Positions 9,970 through 18,591 of a DNA stretch of 33,316 nucleotides are shown here, in pieces. The notes beneath the pieces were generated by a model. That model did not search any database. It was not told the DNA's origin and saw only the letters and a list, made by a program, of their open reading frames with translations. Origin of the DNA: Bacteroidota bacterium (lineage in GTDB: Bacteria > Bacteroidota > Bacteroidia > UKL13-3); contig CANFSD010000004.1 of NCBI GenBank assembly GCA_947449515.1, positions 1-33,316 of the forward strand, read 5' to 3'. Within the stretch, counting starts at the first letter, position 1. Every line of letters starts with the position of its first letter. The position numbers and the translations under genes are program-made.

Positions 9970-10146
9970 TTTTTAAAAAGCTTTGGTTTATAGCATTAAA
10001 CTGAGTTAAAATAACACTCAGGCCAACGCAAAGAATCACGAATCAAAGCTAATGAAAATTATAAAGAATACCATTTTTTATGGCGATTTTGCCCTTTAAG
10101 TATCTTAATAAATACATAAAAATGACCAAAACCAAAGAAAATGAAA

Positions 10147-11325
10147 TTATTGGGCCAATAAATGCCCATACAGTTGAAGTAATTTTTCGGCTTCTAAATG
10201 CCAATTAAATTGGGCTTGGGCAGCCATTAAGTTATTCTTCGAAAGGTTCTTTTGGAGCCTATTATCTAGCAGGATTTGTTTTATTTTATCTGCAATTTCT
10301 GATGCACTTTCTAGATTTACGGCAAAGCCAATTTCAAATTTGTTATTTACATCGGTATAAATTCCCCTGTTACAAAACACAGAAGGCAAACCAATGCACA
10401 TATATTCAAACCATTTGCGTTCATGTGACACCAGCATAGATTCTGGTTGGTTCTTAATGCACAAACCTACTTTACATTTCATGGAAATCTTATAGGCTTC
10501 TGCAGTTTCTAAAAAACCATAAAAGTGAATTTGCTCTTTAATATCGGTCCAAAAAGGAAGGTTTTCAAATGTTGAATGGGTGCGTGATCCAAAATATCCA
10601 ACAAGGTGTAATTCACACACAATACCGTCTTTTTTCAAAAGGTGAATCGCCGCCAAAACTGGATCGATATCGTAATACATATCACGAATCATCCCAACAT
10701 AAAATAGGTGATTACCCGCTAACTCATCACGGTTTTCAACGGCATATGCTTTCCAATCTCTAGGGTCGGCAAAGTTTTGAATAATGGTACATTCCTTTTC
10801 CGAAACAAAAAACTTATTCAAAAATTTTGGATCAGCCACTACAATAATATAATGCATAAACCTTGCTCCAAGTGCCAAAACAACATTGTAGGTTCGAGCC
10901 AAAAACAAACGAAGGCCTTTATTTACCCATGGTTTTAGGAGAATATCATCATAGGTATTTTCGTGAATATCATATATTACTTGCTTACCCAAAATACGCA
11001 ATACCAATCCAAATGGTATCATTTCAGCATCATGCATATGATAAACCTGCGCATCTTCCTTAACGGCTAAGATGAACACTTTAAAAATTGTAATAAAAAA
11101 ACGATAGAATATGTTTTTAGGCATTGAAACCCCTACCACATGAACACCTTGTTTTACAAAATCACCCTCACCAATTGCTATAAGTGTAACATCAAATTGC
11201 TTTGCCAAGGTTACGCATTCTCTGTAAAAAACACGGGTATCCCAAACATGGTGCACAGAAGAAAAATGGCAAACCTTTGCTCGTTTTTTATCTGCTATTT
11301 CACCAATTACTGTCATTAAAAACAA
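10147..11325 (-). CDS. Glycosyltransferase (GT-B fold, GT4-like)
   Basis: VCHFSSVHHVWDTRVFYRECVTLAK..., VYHMHDAEMIPFGLVLRILGKQVIYDIHENTYDDI, FEYMCIGLPSVFCNRG. The track start is TTG; ATG at 11316 is a likely alternative start. Confidence 0.85.
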   Translation of the reverse strand: MFLMTVIGEIADKKRAKVCHFSSVHHVWDTRVFYRECVTLAKQFDVTLIAIGEGDFVKQGVHVVGVSMPKNIFYRFFITIFKVFILAVKEDAQVYHMHDAEMIPFGLVLRILGKQVIYDIHENTYDDILLKPWVNKGLRLFLARTYNVVLALGARFMHYIIVVADPKFLNKFFVSEKECTIIQNFADPRDWKAYAVENRDELAGNHLFYVGMIRDMYYDIDPVLAAIHLLKKDGIVCELHLVGYFGSRTHSTFENLPFWTDIKEQIHFYGFLETAEAYKISMKCKVGLCIKNQPESMLVSHERKWFEYMCIGLPSVFCNRGIYTDVNNKFEIGFAVNLESASEIADKIKQILLDNRLQKNLSKNNLMAAQAQFNWHLEAEKLLQLYGHLLAQ

Positions 11326-12468
11326 CTATTTTAATATAGCTCTTGATATAACCAATTTTTGAATTTCACTTGTTCCCTCTCCAATGGTGCAAAGCTTTGA
11401 ATCACGGTAAAATTTCTCCACTGGAAAATCTTTCGTGTAGCCATATCCACCAAAAACTTGAACGGCTTCATTGCTAACCCAAACAGCTGTTTCGCTGGCA
11501 TAATATTTTGCCATAGCGCCTTCCTTATTTACAGGTAAGTTCTTGTTCTTCCTATCTGCTGCTTGTAAGATTAAGAGTTCTGATGCTTCAATTTTCAAGG
11601 CCATATCAGCCAATTTAAATGATATTCCTTGGAAATTACAGATTGGCTGACCAAACTGTTGTCTTTCTTTTGAGTATTTAAGAGCCGCTTCATAAGCACC
11701 TTTGGCTATCCCTAGAGATAAGGAGGCAATAGAAATTCTGCCGCCATCTAAAACTTTCATCGCTTGCTTAAAGCCGTCTCCTACCTTTCCTAAAATATTG
11801 GCTTTGGGAATTCGGCAATCTTCAAAAATCAACTCAGCCGTTTCGCTTGCGCGCATTCCCAATTTATTTTCTTTTTTACCTCCACTAAATCCAGGTGTTC
11901 CGCGCTCTACAACAAAGGCTGTAATTCCATTGCTGTCTAATAATTCGCCGGTTCGAGCCAAAACCACCACAATTTCACCTGTGATACCATGTGTTATCCA
12001 ATTTTTACTACCATTAAGGATATAAGAATCTCCATCTTCTTTGGCAACACATTGCATTCGCATAGCATCGCTGCCTGTATTGGCTTCTGTTAATCCCCAG
12101 GCGCCTATACTCTCTCCACTAGCCAAACGAGGTAACCATTTCTTCTTTTGTTCCTCATTTCCAAAATACATAATATGTCCTGTACATAAACTGTTGTGGG
12201 CAGCCATGCTTAGGCCTACAGAACCGCACACCTTAGCTAATTCAACAATGGCAGTAACATATTCAAAATAGCCAAAACCAGCCCCACCATATTCTTCAGG
12301 AACCAAAACACCTAACAAACCCAATTTCCCCATTTCTCTGAAAAGGTCAATCGGAAAAATTTGCTTCTCATCCCATTCCATCAAATTTGGTCGAATATTG
12401 CGTTCAGCAAAATCTCGCACCATTTGTGCAATCATGATTTGGTTATCGGTAGTTTCAAAACTTAACAT
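11326..12468 (-). CDS. Acyl-CoA dehydrogenase
   Basis: AWGLTEANTGSDAMRMQ, SKNWITHG, RQQFGQPICNFQGISFKLADMA, QVFGGYGYTKDFPVEKFYRDSKLCTIGEGTSEIQKLVISR. Confidence 0.96.
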   Translation of the reverse strand: MLSFETTDNQIMIAQMVRDFAERNIRPNLMEWDEKQIFPIDLFREMGKLGLLGVLVPEEYGGAGFGYFEYVTAIVELAKVCGSVGLSMAAHNSLCTGHIMYFGNEEQKKKWLPRLASGESIGAWGLTEANTGSDAMRMQCVAKEDGDSYILNGSKNWITHGITGEIVVVLARTGELLDSNGITAFVVERGTPGFSGGKKENKLGMRASETAELIFEDCRIPKANILGKVGDGFKQAMKVLDGGRISIASLSLGIAKGAYEAALKYSKERQQFGQPICNFQGISFKLADMALKIEASELLILQAADRKNKNLPVNKEGAMAKYYASETAVWVSNEAVQVFGGYGYTKDFPVEKFYRDSKLCTIGEGTSEIQKLVISRAILK

Positions 12469-12574
12469 AAAATGCTATTGTGGTTATACAGCAATTATAG
12501 AACATTTAATTGCTTTCAAGAATGTCAAAAATCAGTAAATGACAAAAGGAGTTGAAAAAAATCTTCCATTCACT

Positions 12575-13291
12575 TTATTTATCTATAACACAGTAGGGTA
12601 AAATTAACTGGTATATGGAGTCATTCACCATTTTTAAGTTTTTCAACTCCTCTACTTGCTTAAATGGCCCATGTTGGATGCGGTAATTTACCAAAGCCTG
12701 CGAAAGTGTGTATTTAAAATAGGGATGTTTTTTTAAGTCGACCAATGCAATTGAATTTAATAAAATTGGTTTTGCCAATTTTGGGTCAAGGGTAATTTTC
12801 CCTTCCAAATCGTAAAGAAAATCCTCCTTAAATCCCCAAATTTCTTTCAATTGATTGAGCGAAGTAAATCCCCCTAAACGTTCACGGTAATTTACAATTC
12901 TGCCCGCTAATACGGGCCCAATTTTAGGCAAACGCACCAATTCAACACTGTCTGCAGTATTGATCTCAATTACCAAAGTTGCTTTCTTTTTTTTGTAGTA
13001 ATCAGAATCGTTATACCTGTTTGGTTTATTTTCAAGAAAGGGCTTTTTAAAATAAGCTGATTTGCTATAAATTTTATGGGCCTCATCAAGCTTGTTTTCG
13101 ACAAATAAATGTTGACCATTATTTAAAACACTGACTTCAATTTTTGGCAAATCGGTATTTGAAAAAGCAGCAAACAAAAAATTGCCAATTTGCATCAATA
13201 CAACCAGCATGGCCAAAGACACAATTCCTTTTCGCTCCTGGTTATTAAAATAAAAATAGGTTTTAATAAAATAACTAAACCTCGTCTTCAT
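12575..13291 (-). CDS. Helix-hairpin-helix (ComEA-like) domain protein with N-terminal TM segment
   Basis: IEINTADSVELVRLPKIGPVLAGRIVNYRERLGGFTSLNQLKEIWGF is a ComEA-type HhH; a second, degenerate HhH follows (LVDLKKHPYFKYTLSQALVNYRIQHGPFKQVEEL). Confidence 0.85.
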   Translation of the reverse strand: MKTRFSYFIKTYFYFNNQERKGIVSLAMLVVLMQIGNFLFAAFSNTDLPKIEVSVLNNGQHLFVENKLDEAHKIYSKSAYFKKPFLENKPNRYNDSDYYKKKKATLVIEINTADSVELVRLPKIGPVLAGRIVNYRERLGGFTSLNQLKEIWGFKEDFLYDLEGKITLDPKLAKPILLNSIALVDLKKHPYFKYTLSQALVNYRIQHGPFKQVEELKNLKMVNDSIYQLILPYCVIDK

Positions 13292-13436
13292 CTTTTGGTC
13301 GTGGCTTATTAATCTTCGGATTTTTTACAATAAAAAAATACAAAAGAAATACGACTACTCCTGCAAAAAACAATTCGGTCAAAAACCAAAAGGTGAAACT
13401 TGCAGGCTCTGCTGCTACTAAAATTATTTGATTCAT
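13275..13436 (-). CDS. Small single-TM membrane protein, 53 aa (not in the ORF track)
   Basis: Translation MNQIILVAAEPASFTFWFLTELFFAGVVVFLLYFFIVKNPKINKPRPKDEDEV*; its start overlaps the upstream SDR stop (TAATG) and its 3' end overlaps the HhH gene start (13291) by 17 bp. Confidence 0.65.
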   Translation of the reverse strand: MNQIILVAAEPASFTFWFLTELFFAGVVVFLLYFFIVKNPKINKPRPKDEDEV

Positions 13437-14398
13437 TATTGTGCTTTTAATTGTTGATCCAATAAGGCCAATCCTTCTTCGAAACTTCTAGGATTATAAC
13501 CCAATTCATTGATGGCTTTATCTAACCTAAACCCCGTAATAGGCGGGCGTTTGGCTGGCTGCTTGATTCCTTCGCTGGTAGAAATATTTAAGAGATTTTT
13601 GTCTAATTTCCAAAAGTTTGCAACCCTGTATACCAAATCAAAAACACTCATAAAATCTCTTCCTGAAATATTAAAAATTCCACTGGCTTTTTGTGCTGCA
13701 ATGAGCGCACAACCTTCTGCTAAATCTTCTGCCAAAGTTGGGGTTCTAAATTGATCAGCTACCACATTAATTGGTTTACCACTTTCCAAAGCACCTTTAG
13801 CCCAAAGTACTATGTTACTTCTGCTCATGTCACTCACAATTCCAAATACCAAAACTGTTCTTGCTATTGCCCAACTTTTACTTTCTGCCATCAATAATTC
13901 TTCTGCCTTTAACTTTGACAAACCATAATAACTAATTGGATTAGGCTTTTCCAATTCATCTATCGGACCATGTGTACCTTCAAAAATAAAATCGGTGGAC
14001 AAATGAACCAAATGAGCATTGTTCGCATTGCATGCCTCTATCAAATACCTAACTGCTTCTACATTTAACATATCACACAATTCTTTTTCCGATTCACAGG
14101 CATCTACATTGGTCATGGCAGCAGTATTTATTACCGTATCTGGCTGGTATTTCCCAATTACTTCCAATACCTCTGCTCGTTTGGTAATATCCATCGATTG
14201 GTATTCAAAACCATCCTTATTTCCATACCTGTTTTCGCCTTTTGCAGTGGCAATTAATTGATGCTTTGATTGATTTTTATAATAATCAATTAATTTTTGG
14301 CCCAATAAACCATTACTTCCTGTGATAAGTACTTTCATGAATGAATTGCTGTATTTATGGCGCAATATCCGAAAAAAGAAATGAAAACGTTCCTTCAA
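13436..14398 (-). CDS. SDR-family NAD(P)-dependent sugar-nucleotide reductase, RmlD-like (dTDP-4-dehydrorhamnose reductase family)
   Basis: MKVLITGSNGLLGQKLIDYY, VINTAAMTNVDACE, LVHLSTDFIFEG, YYGLSKLKAEELL. ATG at 14338 (MKVLITG...) is the more likely start than 14398. Confidence 0.85.
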   Translation of the reverse strand: MKERFHFFFRILRHKYSNSFMKVLITGSNGLLGQKLIDYYKNQSKHQLIATAKGENRYGNKDGFEYQSMDITKRAEVLEVIGKYQPDTVINTAAMTNVDACESEKELCDMLNVEAVRYLIEACNANNAHLVHLSTDFIFEGTHGPIDELEKPNPISYYGLSKLKAEELLMAESKSWAIARTVLVFGIVSDMSRSNIVLWAKGALESGKPINVVADQFRTPTLAEDLAEGCALIAAQKASGIFNISGRDFMSVFDLVYRVANFWKLDKNLLNISTSEGIKQPAKRPPITGFRLDKAINELGYNPRSFEEGLALLDQQLKAQ

Positions 14399-14585
14399 AT
14401 ATCCCTAAGAAATGAGCTTTTAGCAAAAAACAATAATAAACAGGGCAAAAGCACCGCAGATAAAGCGCATTAAGAAATTCCTAATTTTAGGATTAAAGAA
14501 GTGAAAAATACAAAAACGCTCAAAATCAGCCTTAAAAACCATTCAATATTTTACAGAAAAACTGCCACTCTGTCATAATATTGCC

Positions 14586-14593
14586 TATATTTG
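14586..14593 (+). promoter_or_regulatory. TATATTTG, -7-like box upstream of miaB (weak -33)
   Basis: TAnnTTTG match 22 bp before the miaB ATG. Confidence 0.4.
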
Positions 14594-14615
14594 TAAGCCC
14601 AATTAATAAGCGCAA

Positions 14616-15998
14616 ATGAAAGGTGTTATTTCAGAAAATATGCCGCTAACGGCAAGCAGAAACCTCTATATTGAAACCTATGGCTGTGCCATGAATTTAG
14701 CAGACAGTGAGGTAGTTGCTTCCATTATGGCCGACCAAAATTTCAAAACAACTAATAATATTGAAGAGGCAGATGTGATTTTTGTAAATACCTGCTCAAT
14801 AAGAGACAATGCCGAGGCGCATATTTGGGGACGACTAAAAGAAATGCGCCCGCACAAAAGAAACAAACCCAATATGATTATTGGCGTTTTAGGCTGCATG
14901 GCAGAACGCTTAAAAACCCAATTACTAGAAAAAGAACAAGTGATTGATTTGGTGGTTGGCCCAGATGCATACCGAGATATTCCGCAATTAATTGCCCAAG
15001 TTGAAGACGGACAAAAGGCTGTAAATACTTTATTATCTAGGGAAGAAACCTATGCAGAAATCTCTCCTGTAAGGTTAAGTTCAAACGGAATTACGGCATT
15101 TATAAGCATCATGCGCGGCTGTGACAATATGTGTTCCTTCTGTGTGGTGCCATTTACCCGCGGAAGAGAAAGAAGCAGAAGTGCCGAATCTATTATTAAA
15201 GAAGCCCTTGAACTTTACCAAGGTGGCTATAAAGAGGTTACCTTATTAGGCCAAAACGTTGATTCCTACAAAGAATTAGATGAAGCTGGAAATACTATTT
15301 GCACCTTTGCCCAATTGCTTGAAAAGGTGGCTCAGATTGCCCCAGACCTACGCGTGCGCTTTAGCAGTTCCCATCCAAAAGACATTACCGACGAGGTATT
15401 GTATACCATGAAAAAGTATAAGAATATTTGCAAGCACATTCATTATCCTATTCAATCGGGAAATACCAGGGTCTTAGAATTAATGAACCGAACTTATGAC
15501 CATGAATGGCTTAAAATGCGTTTGGATAAAATTAAAGAAGTGATCCCTAATTGTGGCATTTCTACAGATTCTATATCTGGCTTTTGCACCGAAACAGAAG
15601 AAGAACACAAAGACACATTAGAATTATTTAGGTATGGCCAATTTAATTTCGCCTATATGTACCAATATAGCGAACGCCCAGGAACACTAGCATCTAGAAG
15701 ATACCCAGATGATATTCCTGCCGATGTAAAACTAAGAAGGTTACAAGAAATCATTTCTCTTCAACACGAAAACAGTAAACGTATTAACGCTGCTTTAGAA
15801 GGTCAAATTGTTACTGTATTAATTGAAGGACTCTCCAAGAAATCGGCAAATGATTTAAGAGGTAGAAGCGACCAGAATGCCATTGTAATTTTCCCGAAAG
15901 AGCATTACGAAAAAGGGCAATATGTAAAAGTGAAAATAGAAAAAAGTACCATCACCAGTTTAATTGGAAAAGTTGTAGAAGTGATACCACACCCATAA
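14616..15998 (+). CDS. miaB: tRNA-2-methylthio-N6-dimethylallyladenosine synthase MiaB
   Basis: [39 protein letters not shown] (radical SAM CxxxCxxC), GQNVDSY, C-terminal TRAM-like region. Confidence 0.97.
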   Translation: MKGVISENMPLTASRNLYIETYGCAMNLADSEVVASIMADQNFKTTNNIEEADVIFVNTCSIRDNAEAHIWGRLKEMRPHKRNKPNMIIGVLGCMAERLKTQLLEKEQVIDLVVGPDAYRDIPQLIAQVEDGQKAVNTLLSREETYAEISPVRLSSNGITAFISIMRGCDNMCSFCVVPFTRGRERSRSAESIIKEALELYQGGYKEVTLLGQNVDSYKELDEAGNTICTFAQLLEKVAQIAPDLRVRFSSSHPKDITDEVLYTMKKYKNICKHIHYPIQSGNTRVLELMNRTYDHEWLKMRLDKIKEVIPNCGISTDSISGFCTETEEEHKDTLELFRYGQFNFAYMYQYSERPGTLASRRYPDDIPADVKLRRLQEIISLQHENSKRINAALEGQIVTVLIEGLSKKSANDLRGRSDQNAIVIFPKEHYEKGQYVKVKIEKSTITSLIGKVVEVIPHP

Positions 15999-16002
15999 AA
16001 AA

Positions 16003-17298
16003 ATGGCAGCCGATATGTTTTTTACCCAATGGGATTCCTTTCTCTACAATTACCATTTGTATTATAGGAATTTAAATGAATCGGGTAAAAAACGCTTTGT
16101 AAAAAGAGTAAATTCAATCCTTAACAACCTAACTATCATAGGCAAAGAGGGATTGCAAGTAACGGCCGAAATAAAAATATTGGTGGTAGCCAATCTGGTT
16201 CAACTCACGTTTGGACTAAAAAACTATTGGCTTTATGGTTATGAATATATTTACCTCTACCCAGAAAGTTTTTCCTTGCCAAATCAAAATGAAGCCGTTG
16301 CGGGATCTACCTTTCAGCAGAAAATAATTGCTTTGTCGTGGCGCAATTTTGCGATCGACCATTTAAAAGCAAACGATGGGCATAATATTAGTTTAGCACA
16401 ATATGCCTTAGGATTAATTCAAACGGTATTTAATGGCAACCGTTACGACCAAAAATTTGGTAGTTATATAGATACTTGGTTCGAGATTATTAACAAAGAA
16501 ATTGCCCTGAAAGTCAATAATGACGGATTTGGAGGATTGGAGTATACCTCGGATAATATTAAACCAACCTTTGCCAAATGCGTTGAATTGTTTTTTGAGA
16601 AACCAAGCTTCTTTAAAAAGGAATTACCTACCTCCTACGCACATTTTTGTTTATTGCTGAACCAAGACCCCTTAAATGTGAGTGAAAACTACGCATATAA
16701 TTTGGAACGCATAAGCAAAAAAAATGTATTAAGTCCCTTACCCAAATTCATTTCAATCCATTATAAATACAAAGATTGGCACTGGATATACAACCTTCCA
16801 TTTATAGGTATTTTCACCACCCCACTGCTATTATTTTACCTAACAGAAAACTTATTGGTTCGAACCGAACACATTTTATTAATAATGTTTATTGTTGGCA
16901 GTGTTTTGGCCATCAGTTTTTATAAACCACTGCAACAAATTTACCTGTTTAAAAATTTTGGCTTATTGTGGTTAAGCAGTATTTGCGGATATGGACCACT
17001 ATTGGTTGGATCGTTATTGAGCATTAACCAAATCCATGGCTATGATTTTTCTGCAGAGTATAGTAAACACCAGGTGGCCAGCTATTACTTAAAGGAAATT
17101 CCCAGCAATCCAAAGGAGGCACGGCAAATTGTATTTAATTTCAGCGACGATTACCTAATAGACTTCCCTAAAGCCAGAACCTTCGATTTCAATTCACAAC
17201 CCCGTACTAATAAACTGACATTTTTTAACGAAATAGGCTATGAAATACGCCATGGATTAATTGGCATACCTATTGTAACAAAGAGAGAATTATTTTAA
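16003..17298 (+). CDS. MtfA/M90-like protein with degenerate active site, fused to C-terminal TM segments
   Basis: Region LSWRNFAIDHLKANDGHNISLAQYALGLIQ...FAKCVELFFEKPSFFKKELPTSYAHFCLLLNQDPL follows the MtfA fold pattern, but HExxH is AQYAL; hydrophobic stretches FIGIFTTPLLLFYLTENLL, ILLIMFIVGSVLAISFY and FGLLWLSSICGYGPLLVGSLL. Confidence 0.7.
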   Translation: MAADMFFTQWDSFLYNYHLYYRNLNESGKKRFVKRVNSILNNLTIIGKEGLQVTAEIKILVVANLVQLTFGLKNYWLYGYEYIYLYPESFSLPNQNEAVAGSTFQQKIIALSWRNFAIDHLKANDGHNISLAQYALGLIQTVFNGNRYDQKFGSYIDTWFEIINKEIALKVNNDGFGGLEYTSDNIKPTFAKCVELFFEKPSFFKKELPTSYAHFCLLLNQDPLNVSENYAYNLERISKKNVLSPLPKFISIHYKYKDWHWIYNLPFIGIFTTPLLLFYLTENLLVRTEHILLIMFIVGSVLAISFYKPLQQIYLFKNFGLLWLSSICGYGPLLVGSLLSINQIHGYDFSAEYSKHQVASYYLKEIPSNPKEARQIVFNFSDDYLIDFPKARTFDFNSQPRTNKLTFFNEIGYEIRHGLIGIPIVTKRELF

Positions 17299-17299
17299 T

Positions 17300-18535
17300 A
17301 TGAACCTACAAGACATAAAACAACGATTTGAAATTATAGGTAACTCCCCCCTATTAAATATTGCCCTTGAAACTGCTGTAAAAGTGGCAGCAACAGATAT
17401 TACCGTTCTTATTAATGGCGAAAGTGGTGTGGGAAAAGAAGCCTTTTCAAAGATTATACATGCCCTAAGCAATAGAAAACATGGTCCGTTTATAGCTGTT
17501 AACTGCGGTGCAATTCCTGAAGGAACTATAGATAGTGAATTGTTTGGCCATGAAAAAGGATCTTTTACGGGTGCCCATGACACACGTAAAGGTTATTTTG
17601 AAACCGTAAGCGGCGGAACTATTTTCTTGGATGAAATTGGAGAACTGCCCTTAGAAACACAAGCCAGGCTTCTCCGCATTTTAGAAAGTGGCGAATTTAT
17701 TAAAGTTGGTTCGAGCAAAGTACAGAAAACAGATGTGCGCATTGTAGCTGCAACCAATAAGGATTTGATGGATTTATCGTACAAAGGTAAATTTAGAGAA
17801 GACCTTTATTACAGGCTTTCTACAGTGCCTATTAAAGTTCCTTCTTTAAGAGACCGCAAAGAGGATATCCATATTCTATTTAGAAAGTTTAGCGCAGATT
17901 TTGCCGAAAAATATCGCTCAAAACCTGTTACTTTAGAAGGAGATGCCTTGCAAATTTTACAACATTATAGTTGGCCTGGAAATATTAGACAATTGAAAAA
18001 TATTGCAGAGCAACTGTCTGTTTTGGATGAGGACAAAATTGTAAATGGTCCAGAACTCAGCAGGGTATTGCCCCCTGAAAAGCCAGGATTACCTATGCTC
18101 ATTGGCTCACATGCGCCTGAACAACAATTCAGCGAACGAGATATTTTCTACAAAGTTCTCTATGATTTGCGCAAAGATTTAAGCGACTTAAAATCGATTG
18201 TTTTTGACCTAATGCAAGGCAATCAAATGGCAAATTCCAATGAAGTTGCCAAAAATTTTAACAGCAATTTTGTAAGGGAAGAAATGAATACCAACCAAAG
18301 CAACAACAACTTTGTTAGTATCCCTACCCCTGTTAGTAATAACAGCAGCCCTCAAATAATAGATATTACAGAGGCGCAGGCAGAGCCTGAGTCATTAAGT
18401 TTAGAAGACAAAGAAATAGAGTTAATTAGAAAAAGTTTGAAGAAGCACAATGGCAAACGCAAGAAGGCCGCGCAAGAATTGGGTATTTCTGAACGAACCC
18501 TCTATAGAAAAATTAAACAATACGATTTAGAATAA
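17300..18535 (+). CDS. Sigma-54-dependent Fis-family transcriptional activator without receiver or sensor domain
   Basis: INGESGVGKE (Walker A), ELFGHEKGSFTGAHD (GAFTGA-type loop), GGTIFLDEIGELPLETQARLLR; C-terminal Fis HTH KKHNGKRKKAAQELGISERTLYRKIKQYDL. Confidence 0.95.
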   Translation: MNLQDIKQRFEIIGNSPLLNIALETAVKVAATDITVLINGESGVGKEAFSKIIHALSNRKHGPFIAVNCGAIPEGTIDSELFGHEKGSFTGAHDTRKGYFETVSGGTIFLDEIGELPLETQARLLRILESGEFIKVGSSKVQKTDVRIVAATNKDLMDLSYKGKFREDLYYRLSTVPIKVPSLRDRKEDIHILFRKFSADFAEKYRSKPVTLEGDALQILQHYSWPGNIRQLKNIAEQLSVLDEDKIVNGPELSRVLPPEKPGLPMLIGSHAPEQQFSERDIFYKVLYDLRKDLSDLKSIVFDLMQGNQMANSNEVAKNFNSNFVREEMNTNQSNNNFVSIPTPVSNNSSPQIIDITEAQAEPESLSLEDKEIELIRKSLKKHNGKRKKAAQELGISERTLYRKIKQYDLE

Positions 18536-18540
18536 AGCAC

Positions 18541-18577
18541 AAAAAAAAAGTCTCGCCAATGGCGAGACTTTTTTTTA
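18541..18577. terminator. Bidirectional intrinsic terminator between convergent genes
   Basis: AAGTCTCGCC (548-557) - AAT - GGCGAGACTT (561-570), perfect 10-bp stem flanked by an A tract and a T tract. Confidence 0.93.
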
Positions 18578-18591
18578 TTATTTAATAGCAA

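Noticed and set aside
9955-10146. Intergenic gap upstream of the giant gene examined for RNA genes
   Set aside because: AT-rich, no tRNA, stable hairpin or conserved ncRNA signature visible.
16857-16866. GGTTCGAACC resembles the T-loop of tRNA genes
   Set aside because: No acceptor, D or anticodon arms around any copy; all copies are inside well-supported CDSs.
17300-18535. Sigma-54 (-24/-12) promoters near the activator gene
   Set aside because: A partial by-eye check for TGGCAC-N5-TTGC found only partial matches in coding sequence; a systematic scan was not possible.
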